Shown here: positions 1 through 12,590 of the stretch, one piece after another
Position numbering within the stretch: the first letter of the stretch is position 1
Layout: each line of letters opens with the position of its first letter
Assembly: GCA_900660155.1 (NCBI GenBank)
Contig: CABFPE010000179.1
Span: 111,656 to 175,655 of the forward strand
From: Hofstenia miamia
Lineage: Eukaryota; Xenacoelomorpha; Acoela; Hofsteniidae
DNA: 64,000 nt
Direction of reading: 5' to 3'
Translations under genes and position numbers: made by a program
The notes under the pieces: generated by a model
Seen by the model: only the letters and a program-made list of their open reading frames with translations
The model's database searches: none
Told to the model about the DNA's origin: nothing

Positions 1-708
1 TTATCACACGTAGCTGAACATTTACCCTCTGCCATTATGATTCAATTATTTCATGCTCTAGTAATGAGTCATCTTAATTATGCAAATACACTTTTTTCAA
101 GCTTAAATGAATCATTAGTAAAAAAACTTACAATACAATTAAAATGGGCATTGAATGTTTGTCAGAAAAACTGCTCCAAAACAAGAAATTACATTTTGTC
201 ATCTTTGCTGTTTCCAAATCAACTCTTTATTTTTAATATTTTGATAAAGTTTTTTAAAATAACAAATCAATTACCTCCTTATAATTCAATATCATTTCCA
301 AACTTTTTTCATAAGCGCAATATAAGAACTAATCATTATACTAGCATTAAATTTCGTAAAAAAATCAAGCAACAGTCTTTTATTAATGTTGCAATTCGCA
401 ATTGGAATCGATTACCAAGTGAAATTAAAATGATTAAGAGTGCAATTACGTTTAAAAGAAAATTAAAAGCATTTATGTTGAAGGAAAAATTCATTTTGGG
501 TAAATCATGGTTAGGATTCAAATTTTACAATAAAGATTATACAATAACGCGCAATTAATTTCCATAGCCTGAACAGAACAGATTTTGTAGTCCTATTTTT
601 TTTGTAAATATAGTTATTTGTTATCATTCTTGACGCTATTCAGATAATAACCAGTTTTGTAATTGAAAATATTATCTGAATAAAGAATATCTTATCTTAT
701 CTTATCTA
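1..708 (+). mobile_element. 3' end of a Jockey/CR1-type LINE (C-terminus of ORF2 plus 3' tail)
   Basis: An open frame runs from base 1 to the stop at 558, so the protein continues to the left of the window. The sequence resembles the region downstream of the reverse transcriptase in Jockey/CR1-like LINEs: a SHLNYANTLF block after the RT, and near the end the typical 'NWNRLPSEIK ... FKRKLKAFML' ending. The ORF2 stop is followed by a short 3' UTR and a pentameric tail of TCTTA/TATCT units (about 686-706), as expected at a LINE 3' end. No catalytic motif lies inside the window. It resembles the C-termini of the LINEs at 18,995-21,056 and 48,410-51,170. The clade call is from motif memory only. 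Confidence 0.75.
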
Positions 709-1719
709 TTTAGGCGACACCCACTGCAATCCATTTTGATGGGCATCTGCCAACGCCAAATCCAGTATCCAATGTTTCACCAATTGCATGGCAAAGATAT
801 ATGCAAAGATATATTGTGTGTGCCCAACTTAGTGTGGTGACTTAAGATGACGTCACAACTTGACTTAACTCTACCACTTTTTGTAAAGCATGCAATACAT
901 TGAGTGTGTTGCAATCACATGAGAAATAAAGGAATTGTAATTGGCACTAGCTGTAAGTTATGGAATAAAAATGGTGATAACATTAATCAAATTAATGGTT
1001 AAAATATAACTAACAAATAAACAAAATTAATTAATTAAATTTAATAATTCAATAAAATATACCACAGTCTATTATTGATCACTCATAGTCATTAATTTGG
1101 ATCTAAAATAGTAAAGTTAATCCTATGGTGGCTACTCAGCCTTCATTGAATTTGTTACTACATGTAAAACAAGTTGAAATCAATAGCATGCTAAGCATGG
1201 TAGAGGAAAAACCTTACACCTGTTCATAGCCTAAATGCATTTTAAGGTCAGGGATTCAAACCTAAATAGTCATTCTCACCATGGTATCCTGACTGCTACT
1301 TTGTATAAAATGCTTAGCTTGGCATTGTAATTAATAAATCAAACCATAAAACAAAATAAAGATAAATGTAGTTCCAAAGAATTTATTTCATCAACCTATT
1401 ATATTTTTTCATCACTATTTATGCTATAATTTTTACAAACATGTTTAATTAAAACTAGTACCTGTCGCGTTTTAATTTTGCATAAACCACGTATATTGTC
1501 CTTTCCCATAAACTAAAATCAATGAAAAGAGATTCACCTTAATTTTTTGTCAAACAGTTAGGCAACATGTACTTGCTCATATAACTGATTAAAATTGATT
1601 AGTATATGTATTAATTTTCTAATTCTTTTTCTTGTTTTTCTGAGAGATTTTCAAATAAATAGGATTATGCTACACACACCCTCAGCATTCGTTGGTTTGA
1701 GGATAGCTCTTTCTCTATG
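709..1719. repeat. Dispersed repeat, 5' segment (recent copy)
   Basis: This noncoding stretch starts right after the LINE tail and runs to the mariner at 1,720. It is repeated almost base for base from 855 onward at 13,617-14,481. It is also recognisable, much more diverged, at 16,833-17,862. Shared landmarks include TAGG(C/T)GACA at the left end, ATTAATTTGG(A/T)TCTAAAATA, and TTCCAAAGAA(T/A)T. It has no long frame and no recognisable terminal repeats, so I cannot assign it to a class. It may be the flank or remnant of a larger element. Confidence 0.6.
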
Positions 1720-2762
1720 TACATGGTGATTCTAAAGTAACATACACATTTATATCCAGCATAAATTTTTATTCAGGACAGATGACCCAATAAAGATAGA
1801 AGGAAAACATCAACAATGTATTAGCATTTTATGCAGTTATGAAATAATGCTACCAACATTTACTGCATTTGCATTACATACACACTTATATGAGTAAGCG
1901 ATTTCTGCCTGTCAGTATTTGTGCAAGTGAATTCAGATGGCGCGATTATCAACTGATCAGCGTGTTTTTATTGTTTTGCATTACTTTAAGCTTGGATATT
2001 CTAATGTGGCTGTTCAACGTGCTTTTCATAATGAATATGGAAAAAATCAAATTGCACCATCAAGCAATGCCATCAAGTCACTGATATCCAGATTTCCGCA
2101 AACTGGTTCTGTTGCTGATCTACCCAGATCTGGTAGGCCTTGCACCAGTCAACACAATGTTGAAACTGTTGATGGTGCATTTGAATCTAAGCCAGAAAAT
2201 TTCATTTGCTGAGTCAGCCAAGAAGTAAACATTCCCTACTCGACTGTTAGAAGAATAGTGTGCAAGTATTGAAGTTTTATCTGCATAAAATCTGCATTTT
2301 GCAAGAGTTATCTGAAGCAGCATGCAGTCAAAGAATTGCCTTTCAAGCTGGATGATGAACATCATTGACCATGATGACAATTTCCTGGACAATTGCTTCT
2401 TCAGTGATGAAGCCCATTTCCACCTTGACAGTTATGTCAATAATCAGAATTCCATTTTGGGCCAAAGAAACCCTAATGCTTATGTCACCAAGCCACAGTG
2501 CAAAAGTAACTGCAATTTTCATAATGAATCAGAAAAAAATTCTTGGTCCTTATTGGTTTGAAAACACCATTAAGAACGAGAATTATGTGGATCTCCTTTC
2601 AATAAGAGTTTTGCCATAACTGCAATGTTTCGAAAATCAATAAATTTAATCATTTTTGTGTAAATGTATTTTTTATGAAAATTTGTTAATCTTTTCATAA
2701 TTAAAAATCTTTATTGAGTTTCATGACATTTAATTGATTCATTTTTGAAATGGCACTATGTA
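1720..2762 (+). mobile_element. Defective Tc1/mariner-type transposon, copy 1
   Basis: The element is bounded by TA dinucleotides and short imperfect inverted ends (TACATGGTGATTCTAAAG against TACATAGTGCCATTTCAAA on the other strand). An open frame at 1,937-2,212 starts MARLSTDQRVFIVLHYFKLG and reads like the helix-turn-helix domain of the DUF4817-type mariner transposases of arthropods and other invertebrates. It includes the linker 'SRFPQTGSVADLPRSGRP'. The frame stops after ENFIC at 2,212. A second helix-turn-helix (VNIPYSTVRRI) and the block around the first catalytic Asp (FFSDEAHFHL, frame 2,322-2,561) follow in other frames, then 'GPYWFEN'. The region with the second and third catalytic acids is absent, so this 1,043-bp copy cannot encode a working transposase. 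Confidence 0.8.
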
Positions 2763-2980
2763 TTCATTTGTGATTATCAAAAATTACTAATTGACTGAAG
2801 AAAAATGTGAATGTTAACACTTTTAGCATTGCAAAGCTGTGTATAGCAATGAAAGCATTTTGTTTTTGGTTTAGAAATTTGGAGTTTCATTTTCCACTTT
2901 GTAGATCAATACATAAATTCACATGTTAGGAATAATTTTAGATCCAAATTGTTGACCATATTATTTTTATTTTAATTATA
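2763..2980. other. Noncoding spacer between mariner and LTR
   Basis: AT-rich sequence without an open frame. It is repeated at 15,525-15,742 as part of the 2,331-bp duplication. It is probably host or repeat flank. I see nothing else in it. Confidence 0.4.
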
Positions 2981-3617
2981 TGTAGGTTAGGAGCTGCTGT
3001 AGTTTATAGAAGCCTTTTTATTTTGTCTGCAGCTAGTATTGTGTCAGTGGTACATGTCAGCCTGTTGTGATATCTATTTATTTTATTTAAATGTAGAAAA
3101 CTGCCTTAATTTTATATTAGCTATCTTTTAACCATGTAGTGGCAGTTAGTATCCAGTTGTGAATATATTACATTCACACATTAAGNCCTATGCAATTTGA
3201 GAATGAGTATTAAGTCGAGTAGTGGCTGGTATTTATTACACCATGAGTAAGGCACACATAGCAAAACTCTTTCAATGAGATTGAGCTGAGTAGCAGCGGA
3301 TGGAGCAAGGGATGCAGATGGATGGAATGGAATCAAACTGTTGGAAACCTGCAAACTGTCTTTAAGATACAGCTTCAGGCAAGTGGGCCCAGCTCATTCT
3401 TTCTTGACCTTTACTTTTGAAGATGCTTCCTAAATACTAATGATGAATGGTTACATTCACTCTGGAGTATTAATTAAGTTATATCTCTATAATTGTACTA
3501 TTGTGAAAGAAAAGATAGAGTGATGCTCATTACCCCACATGATGGAATCTGCAGGCAGTTGTATCTAAATTGTACAATGTTATTATGCACATCCTAAGCC
3601 TTGGTGATGATGTAACA
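2981..3617 (+). mobile_element. 5' LTR (LTR1) of a Ty3/gypsy-type element, chimeric across an N
   Basis: The repeat begins TGTAGGTTAGG and ends GATGTAACA, so it has the TG...CA ends of an LTR. It is followed at once by TGGCGACCATGACAGG, which has the form of a tRNA primer binding site. Similar sequence occurs at 13,228-13,618 (LTR2) and 15,743-16,378 (LTR3). The left part, up to the N at 3,186, matches LTR3 exactly. The right part matches LTR2 at about 99% by eye over 185 bases. The LTR as given is therefore probably an assembly chimera. Confidence 0.7.
3186..3186. other. Assembly gap (single N)
   Basis: One N lies inside LTR1, where the other two copies have no extra base. It marks a contig join. 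The sequence on its left belongs to the 2,331-bp duplicated segment. The sequence on its right belongs to the intact-length gypsy-type element. Confidence 0.95.
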
Positions 3618-4039
3618 TGGCGACCATGACAGGATGCAAGCTTCTAGTAATGTGGTCAAGATGGATTTCTTCCACTTACTTACACACCTAGTTCAATAAT
3701 GTTTCGAGTTTTATTTGTTCTATCTATGCTAACTTGGAGACTAGTGCAGTACCTTAACTGTTAACTCCCTTTCTATCACTCCACCATTGGATATTGTTAC
3801 TTATTACTTCTAATCATTACAATGGAATTTACTGAATTGTTGTTTTGTGCTTACTACTCAGTTCTTTTACTTCTAAAGTTTTGTCATTATCCAAGAAACA
3901 GTTCACTAGCAAAGACCACTTGAAAAGGATAAGCCACCTACCTACACAAATTTTTTTTTCTTCTTTACCACCAGAAGAAAAGAGTCTCACACAAGCAGAG
4001 AGGCAAATACACCACAAATTAACCCTCGCATCAGCTTGA

Positions 4040-5710
4040 TAATACCACTATGTCAGAAACTGTGACAAAAAGAAGCAGAAACCAGTTCCCATAGTGTGAG
4101 ACACCTCAATTGAATCCCCTGGAACCCCAGAGGCCGCCAAGCCACAAACACAGTCTACCCTGATCAATCCAACAACAGATGTGGAAATGCAGACAATCAC
4201 TATAGAGCAACAAAATGACTCCCTCAAAATACTGAACACCTTCCGTTGAAATAAAAATACAGAAATAGCTCTCAGAGAAGAGATCCAACTCCTTAACAAC
4301 TGATTTGAAGAAATAGAAAATGAAAGAAGACAAACCATATTAGAGCTGAAATTGGATGTGAGCAAATGCCTCAATGAACAGCAGAGCCTGTTCCAAGTAC
4401 AAGTCGACAAGCTAACACAAATACTAGTGGATGCAAATTTACAAATTAAGGAAGAAAATGCAAGATGGGAAAGAATGTACTCAGATCTCAAAAATGAAAA
4501 CACCCAATTGAAACAAGAGAATGAGATGCAACAATTTGAGATTGATCATCTGAAGGACAAAGTAAGACTAAACAAACTGTCCCAGGAGAACAAAGAAAAT
4601 CAAACCATGAAAAACTGAATACAAACTCACAACATATTCATTGTGGAAGATCATGAAATTCAATTGACAGTGCCACAAAGGAGTGCTCAATCCAAACCAA
4701 ACACAACAAACCAACCAGAAAATCTAAACCCAGAAGAGGAATATGAAAAGGAGCAAATGATCCAAGAGCTCACCAAAGTAGTCAACAAACATGTGACAAA
4801 TCAAATAAAACTGGATACACCAAAGAAACCAAAATTCAAAAACACAATACTCTCTGAACTCAACTTCAAAGAAACAACACCTTGCAAAGTGCAGCTGAAA
4901 ACATTTACAATAAAAATTGATTCCTACTCCCCTACCTTTGAAGAATGGCTACAGTTGTTTGAGCTGACCATGAAGCAATGCAAAGTCAGCCAAACCACTG
5001 CAGCAGCGAAGACAATCATTATATTAATCCAGAACAGCATATCAACACTACTTGATATTAGATCCAGAAACAAAAACAAACTACAAAGCATTCACCAGAG
5101 ACTTCCTCAAGTATTATCGAAATGAAAGCTTTAAAATTCAGTATAGATTAATCTTAAACTCAACAAAAATGAAGAAGTGTGATGACATATGCAATCACAT
5201 GTTGAAAGTGCAATGACTCCTCATACTTATCTCAAGGAGAGGATACTTCTCAAAATACGACCTCTTCTCCCACATTATGAAAGACCTCCCAGAGAAGGTC
5301 AAACAACAGTTCAAAATTAAATGTGATGTCAACAACAGCCTCAAAAAAATGATATGGAAAGCAGTAGACATACAGGTCATGTTAGAAAATAATTCAAGAA
5401 TAAGTGAAAAAGCCTCATGGAATAAACCAAACCCAACAAAAGACAAACAGATCCAACAAAACCAAGAAAGGTGAAAAAACCATAAAAATCAAAACCAATG
5501 ATGGCCAAATGAAAAAATTAAAAGAAAAAAATATGCGTTGCTTCAACTGCAGCCTAAAAGGCCACAATAAAGACAAATGCAAAAAACAAATAAACATAAT
5601 TGAAGATGGTAATGCTTACTACAATGACAATGATCTCTTTGAATCCAAAGATGAAACAACCTCAGAAACCAAAGAAGAGGAAACAACCAAAGAATCAGAA
5701 AACCACTAGG
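4040..5710 (+). mobile_element. gag-like region (coiled coil plus CCHC zinc knuckle)
   Basis: This is part of the gypsy-type fossil. The first part (4,352-4,618) is rich in Glu, Lys, Gln and Leu with heptad-like spacing, which suggests a coiled coil. A middle part resembles a gag capsid-like region (around 4,643-5,474). Near the end, at 5,539-5,580, is a C-x2-C-x4-H-x4-C zinc knuckle, the nucleic-acid-binding signature of nucleocapsid. An acidic tail follows. It is broken. Confidence 0.7.
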
Positions 5711-5740
5711 AGTGCCATCTCAAAAAACTGAGCACCACTA

Positions 5741-5962
5741 TTGATCCTAACTGATATCAAAAATGTAAGCACAATCACAATTGTAATGAATTTCATGATG
5801 GTAAAGGCAACTATAGATACAGATTCAGTAAAATCTATAATAACAAACAAATGTGCAACAAGATTAGGATATGAAAGAAATAATCTGAAGAAACCCCTCA
5901 CCAGATTAATCAACACCTCAGGCAAGTACATTGATACAAAAGGAACACTAGAAAAAACTTGA
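5741..5962 (+). mobile_element. Retroviral-type aspartic protease region
   Basis: This is part of the gypsy-type fossil. A short frame contains a block like the 'DTGAS' active-site region of retropepsins, followed by hydrophobic sequence, and lies between the zinc knuckle and the RT as expected. A related block occurs near 25,640 in an older relic. It is part of a dead copy. Confidence 0.55.
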
Positions 5963-6599
5963 TTAAGAATTGCCAACAACACATTCAAACAAGATCTAAT
6001 AGTTGTTGATACTCACAAAAATATACTACCATATGAAATAATCCTAGGAAATGATTTCTTATCAAAGAACAAATGCATTATCAACTATGGTGACAAAACA
6101 ATAAAAGTCCCAGAAGAAGAAATCAAAATACAAGAAGAAGAAGAAAACCAAAAAAATACTATTCAAACTACTGTAGGACATAAAATTACAACCATACCAC
6201 TGGAAAATGCATACAATAAGAACCCAATGAGAAATCACAGCAGATATCATGCTTCATGAACAAACAGAGATAAATACAAAACTGATCTTGATGCCATCAA
6301 GCATATGCTTGATTAAAAAGGGAGAGGGAAGAATACTGATACTAAATGCAACAAATAGAAACATAAACATTAACTGCACCAAAGTAAGGATCTATGGACA
6401 ATATGTCACAACAAACATCAGGAGCATTTTGAAACCCCTAGAAGAAAACAATGGAGTAAGTAATCTACAATGTTGACTACAGGACACATGGATGAATGCC
6501 ATTGGAGCAACAAATCCTCACAGCCAACTAAAGGGCATGAGGATGAATGCTGAAGAGGAAGAATGAATACCTGAAATAAAAGAATAAGGCTACAAACAC

Positions 6600-7540
6600 C
6601 TACAAATAGATGAAAGGCAAATGCTACAACAACTACTAATAAAACACAGCACAATATTCAACTTTGGCAAAATCAGTGTGGGCAAAGCAGTCAGAGAAAC
6701 TCACAAAATCATAACAACAGGCAAACTGATAAAATTACCTGTGCAAAGAGTACCAAAACAGCTAAAAGATGAATACAAGAAGATCTTAAATGAACTCATA
6801 GACAACAAAATAATACATCCAAGTGAAAGTCCTTATGCATCACCCACAGTGTTTGTAAAACAAGGAACAAAACACAGATTGTGCATAGACTTCTGAAAAC
6901 TTAACAAAATCACAAAGAAGGATTCATACCCACTGCTGAGAATCAAAGATATGCTCTATGAGGCAAGCAAACACAAATATTTCACCATACTGGACCTCTG
7001 TAAAGCATACTGGCAAGTACAAATGGAGCCAGAAGACATAGAAAAGACAGCATTCATAAAACCATATGGACTTTACAAATGGATCTACATGGCTTTCAGA
7101 CTGTGCAACATTCCAGCAGTACATAACCAAAGTTCTCAAAAACAAACAACATACCATTGAGGACAGAATAAATGCCTACATCAATGATATCATAATAACC
7201 AGCAATATGATAGGAGAACATCTAAACAAACTAAGTAGAATGCTAAACATACTCAAAATGCTGGACTTAGAATAAATGGAAACAAATGCAATATCCTTAA
7301 AGAAAAAGTAACATTCCTGGGAAGGATAATTTCAAAAGGACAGATAAGCATGAAAACAACACAAGAGACATGATAAAAAGAATCAAAAACCCAATACAAG
7401 GAAGGACCTACAAAGATTCATGGGATTTTTTAACTACTATGGTCCATTCTTACCAAATATAGCAGAAAAAATCGTAAACATGACAAACCTAATGAAAAAA
7501 TCAGTCTCCTTCAAATTGACATGGAAACAACAGGAGGAAC
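6600..7540 (+). mobile_element. Reverse transcriptase region
   Basis: This is part of the gypsy-type fossil. Recognisable RT blocks appear in the right order: the 'IIHPSESPYASP' entry block, 'FTILDLCKAYWQV' (the first catalytic Asp block), 'IEKTAFIKPYGLY', and a palm block near 7,170-7,200. This is Ty3/gypsy-type RT rather than LINE RT. It is broken in several places. RNase H sequence is short or hard to recognise. Confidence 0.8.
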
Positions 7541-8799
7541 TTGATCAATGTAGATAAAGAAGGACAAGCAATAACCCCTATAATGTTTAAAGAGGAAATC
7601 ACAGAGAAAGAAATGATAGAAAAACAAAACAAAGACATAATGCTGAAAGAAATAAAAGTAAAAATAAAAAACAAAGAACATCAACTCTCAAAAACAGCAA
7701 AAAACTACTACAGAAGATATAATTGGAAACTGAACAAAAATGGCCTTTTATACTCAACAGGAAAACAAATAGAATAGCAATGCCAGAGTATTTCAAAAGA
7801 GATATGGTAAGAAAAATTCACAAATGAGGACAACTTGGCATAATACAAACAGAGATGACATTTAACTACAAATATATAACCACTGCAATAAGAAAAACAA
7901 CTGAAGATATCATAAATAAATGTACAACTTGTCTCCTCAACAACAAACAACACTTCCCCACACAAAGTGCACCCTTACAGAAGATAATCACAACAAAGCC
8001 AAATGAGATAGTACACATAGACATCAAAATGCTATCAAAAGACAATAAAGGGTACCAATATGTACTCATCATAGTGGACAACTTCACACAATATGCAAGA
8101 ATTGTACCAATGAAAAACACAACAGCAGAAGAAACAGCAAACATAATTCTAAAAGAATGGATACTAAAAATAGGCGCCATGGAGAAGATCATAACAGACA
8201 AAGGTCCACAATTTGAAAGCACACTATTTCAAGAACTCACAAAACTACTTGAAATAGACAGTGAGCACACCACAGCATATCATTCTCAAGCAAACAGGGC
8301 AGTCAAAAAACTAAACAGAACACTAATAAAACTAATTAGGGTAGCAACATCTAGAATAGGAGGAAACAAATGGTGAGATATAATTCAGATGAAAGAATAC
8401 TTTTACAACACCTCTGTACATTCCACAACACAAATCACCCCCTTCAAAGCCATGTATGGAAGAGAAGCAACAATGCTGCTATCCATCCAATTCTCAGAAT
8501 ACTCAGACAAGATGGACAATCAATACATGAAACAACTAAAGGACAAAATAACAGCCATCCACAAAACAATGTGCCACAACATAAAGAAATCAGCAACAAG
8601 ACACATGCACAAAATCAGAGATAAGGTATATGCATTCACACCCATTAAAGTAACTGATGTAAACCAAGTAAGAAAATTTAAAATGGTATGGTCAGGACCA
8701 TACACAATCAAAAATGTACTAAATAACAATGAATTTTTATTAAGTAATAACAGGACCCTACACTTTCAAAATTTGAAAAGGGCAGTAACGACAGGATGA
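7541..8799 (+). mobile_element. Integrase region
   Basis: This is part of the gypsy-type fossil. A zinc-binding N-terminal part ends around 7,940 (CTTCLLNNKQ). The DDE core follows: 'VHIDIKML' with the first Asp, 'IITDKGPQFES' with the second, and a block ending in a Glu-equivalent position near 'AYHSQANR'. A C-terminal part up to 8,799 resembles the GPFE/chromodomain-side tail (VWSGPYTIKNVL). The longest uninterrupted stretch is 7,855-8,376. The copy as a whole is dead. Confidence 0.85.
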
Positions 8800-10580
8800 G
8801 CAACAAATCACCAACAAGAAGACCAACAGAGTGGAAATCAAATCCTAGTAGACAAGTGAAGAGAGTGAAACTCACCAAACCCAGGGACATCAAAAACATT
8901 AGTGATGAGGAAGAACCTGAAGAAACACTAAGTACTCACCACTATTGCTTATTAAAGGGGCACAGTGACAAACAGCAACAAAGCTTCAACATCACTAAGT
9001 ACTCACCACCATCACTGATTAAAGGGCATGGTGAGGAACAGCAGCTTGTCTAATGAACTGAGTAGTCCACACCACTGATTAAAGGGCATGTGGACAAAAG
9101 AGTCACAACAGGAAGGTGTAAGCAGTACCCTCTCCACAGCTGGTCAAATGTCAATGGATACTCTGGAAGGGAATCAAGAAAAAGGGGACCAGCTAGAGCC
9201 TATCAGCAGTGGTTCAGAAATGGAATGCAAGCTGATCACCATCACAAGAAGACTGCTCACAATCACTCAAGAGATGCTACATGCCCCCTCAGAGCAAACT
9301 CATTCAACATCAGAGCAAACCTACTCAAAGTCAGAGTGAACAATATGATCTATGGAAAGAAGCAAATGAATGTCAACAATAGATGGGAAAAAATTACACC
9401 CACATTTCATCACTAAAACAAAAATGAAATATGATGCCTATGAAAATCTATCACTAGAAACCTGGAACCACATATGATGCCAAACAAAAATCAACAAATG
9501 AATCTACCACTCATACTTGACAAGGAGAATTGGCTAATGATAAACACAGTAATCAGTTACCCAGAATGAATGAACAAAACTATAGAGCGCCCATACTTCA
9601 GAAGTACAGTACATATGGTATTTAACAAAAACTTCACACTACTCATAGCCCAAAACACAATGAAAAACAAAAACAGAATAGCAGAGATCAAACAAATAAA
9701 CATTGATAAAGACAACTTGACAATCATTTACATCACAAAAGACAAGGAACATACAAAAAAATTTCAAAAAACAACTATAAGAAATGCTGTACATAGCTGA
9801 AATCACTGGGACTCAAATGGTAACAGTAACATTAACAACAAATGATGATCTACCACAATTTTTACAAAACATATTAATGCAAGTGCAAAATGTCTTTATC
9901 AAAGAATGACATGCAAATGATACAACAATCTCAGAACTCATACAACTTGATCTCCAACTTGACTATTGGGCCAAAGTCTACAGATTAATGGTCAAACCAT
10001 GAATTGCAATCAAACTCTACCAACAAGCAAAAATGATTGAAATGACATCCACAACAAACAACCTCGAAAAAATCACACATCTGCACATAAAATGCAGCCT
10101 TAACCAAAGTCAGGAACACCTTAAAGAAATCCAACAGACATGGAAGGAAATGAAAATAACCAAAACAACAGAGGAACAATGGCCAATCATAAACATTGAA
10201 GCTCCCACACAAAAATGTCACAAATCAGTAGAGGTCACACTCCTAGAAATAAACAAGGCATACAAGTTAAATACAAAGAAAGACTTTAAACATTACTTAT
10301 TCAAAGAACCCAATGCACTGGAAATACAATATCAAGCAACAATCTGGCTCCTATTGATATACTTAACAGAAAACAAAAATTTATAATTACTGATATCAAG
10401 ATGCACAAGAATGCAGCTAATAAAAGTAAAATACCACAAAATTGCCTTCTCACCAATCAATACAATGACCAATAACTGGTTACTAAAAGGGCTAACAGAA
10501 AAATTAGCATCACCAGACAAAATGGAAAAACCACTAAAAACCATCAAAAAGAACATACTATGCATCATCACAAAACAAAA

Positions 10581-10790
10581 CCCCATGTGCAAAATAACAA
10601 TGGTCACTATAGTGAACAAAAAAGGCATCTGCTCAAATGAAATCTCTCTATTCAACAAACCTATGAAAAAATACATCTGGGGAGCCACTTCAAAAACAAA
10701 ACTCCTGCAGCTAGAGGAACAACCATGGCTCACAACTAAAAAAACTCATAAAAATAAAAGTGTGCAGAACAATCAACATACTCCAACAAA
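10581..10790 (+). repeat. 210-bp exact duplication left of a gap, copy 1
   Basis: This segment is repeated without visible change at 10,812-11,021. The two copies directly abut the 21-N gap, which is the usual trace of two overlapping contig ends that were not merged. It is probably an assembly artefact, not biology. Confidence 0.9.
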
Positions 10791-10811
10791 NNNNNNNNNN
10801 NNNNNNNNNNN
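10791..10811. other. Assembly gap (21 N)
   Basis: A run of 21 N lies between two exact 210-bp copies of the same sequence. The true sequence is probably continuous, with one copy only. Confidence 0.95.
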
Positions 10812-11021
10812 CCCCATGTGCAAAATAACAATGGTCACTATAGTGAACAAAAAAGGCATCTGCTCAAATGAAATCTCTCTATTCAACAAACCTATGAAAA
10901 AATACATCTGGGGAGCCACTTCAAAAACAAAACTCCTGCAGCTAGAGGAACAACCATGGCTCACAACTAAAAAAACTCATAAAAATAAAAGTGTGCAGAA
11001 CAATCAACATACTCCAACAAA
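10812..11021 (+). repeat. 210-bp exact duplication right of a gap, copy 2
   Basis: Identical to 10,581-10,790. See that entry. Confidence 0.9.
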
Positions 11022-12590
11022 TAGAATCAAAAAACATAGAGCACATTACATCATGAGAAACTGAAAGATTCAAATGGGAACCACCCAAATGCTTATTTAC
11101 AAAAATCATTAAAAAAACAGATGAGATGTTGAAAGCTGGAATAAGCAAACCCATGCAAGTTCTCAAAATGATGACAAAAACACAAACTGAAATGATGCAT
11201 AAAGACAAACTTTTAACATCAACTCACATAATTCTATCACCCAAAACTCAAGATAGAATAGACCCAATCAACATGGAAAAATGGGGAAACCTAAGCCCAG
11301 CCAGCAACATCAAATGGATAGACACAGAAGATGAGCAGTATCTAATTGAAATTAAAATTACTAGGGACACATGAAACTGAAATAACTAACTGAAATTATC
11401 AACCTATGAAAGAAAACCACACTGTCACATCAATGAAAATAATGTTTTCCAAAGCATTCACAAGAACAGAAATCAACAAGCTACTAAAACCCTATAACCA
11501 ACTAGCAATCAATGTAGAGTCTGTAACATTAAAAATTGAAATCTCCCCAAACACAACAATGAACTTACAAAGGTGAGGACTCACACAAAGGTTCTGGGAA
11601 AAGATAATAGAAGCAAAGATGAACTACTCTGCAACTATCAGATTGGCAACAGCACCCATAACAACAGGCTCCTACACAGATATAGAATGGAACATAGAAA
11701 CCAAGATGTTAAAATGTATGCTGCCAAAGACAATCTCAATCCTGATGCTACTACCACAATGGCACTTACTAAAAGACAGGAAAGTCACAAAAGGTTACCT
11801 ACACGAATTTAAAACATATGTAAATACTAAAGAAAAAGAAAAAAGATAATAACTTCAGATGCATACAAGAAAACAAAGGCAATAATGCTATCAGAAAACA
11901 ACAAAGAATGGATCTACATCAAAGAGCAGGTGACACCATACAACTTATATGCAGAAGGAAAGCTGATCCACATACAACTAGAAGATGGTGATACTATTTT
12001 CAGGAGTTAATGACCTAATCTGGTTGGATATATGGAACAAACAATACCAATTCTATGACATGAGAAAAAAATATAAATAATAACTATGATTAGAATGAAC
12101 AAAAACAACCCCACTAAAATAAATGAAGAAGACATACAGAATAACATCAACTTCTTCTACAAAGATGTTCAAAACACAAAAAGGCTTCTGTTGGTATTTA
12201 AATTCTTCTACCACAACATGAATCTAAAAGAAGAGCTGGCACACACAAGTTTGGCAGATGCACTAATGACCCTAATGATAAGCCTAAAGGGCCTGGAATT
12301 ATACAAAAGATTCTATCCACTATTTACCAAAAAGATCAATGAACTATGACAAATTATCACAATACAAGATTCACTCCTCACAACAACTACCATAAGATAC
12401 ATGGACACAGTTGCAACAGAAAAGAAAGCAGTACTGAAACTCATGAAACAAATCAAATTCACAGAAACAACCTGGGAGGATAACAAAGCAGAAATCTTGA
12501 TCAAATGGGCAGACATACTTGTGCATGGAAACAGAGCAATGCTCAAATCAATGCAAGCTGAGGGAGGCATGTGGCACAATCTCTAATAAA

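Larger units (their letters stand above)
855..3185. repeat. 2,331-bp near-identical duplication, copy 1
   Basis: Every landmark checked recurs exactly 12,762 bases downstream (copy 2, 13,617-15,947), with no length difference. I saw only two substitutions, near 1,864 and 1,898. The copy contains repeat sequence, a mariner (1,720-2,762) and the left part of an LTR. It ends exactly at the single N at 3,186. The perfect register and the N make a duplicated haplotype or contig misjoin more likely than an old duplication. Confidence 0.85.
8800..12590 (+). mobile_element. Extra 3' domain of the gypsy-type element, in the env position
   Basis: This is part of the fossil element. About 3.8 kb between integrase and the 3' LTR has the same A-rich coding-strand bias as gag-pol and several frames of 80-220 codons. 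The first part (8,800-9,340) is hydrophilic with repeated 'TTAAAGGG(G/C)CA' motifs. The rest is rich in Lys, Asn, Thr and Ile. I recognise no envelope fusion motif, and the region contains an assembly gap with a duplicated flank. Location suggests an env-like or accessory gene. That is inference. It is broken. Confidence 0.5.
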
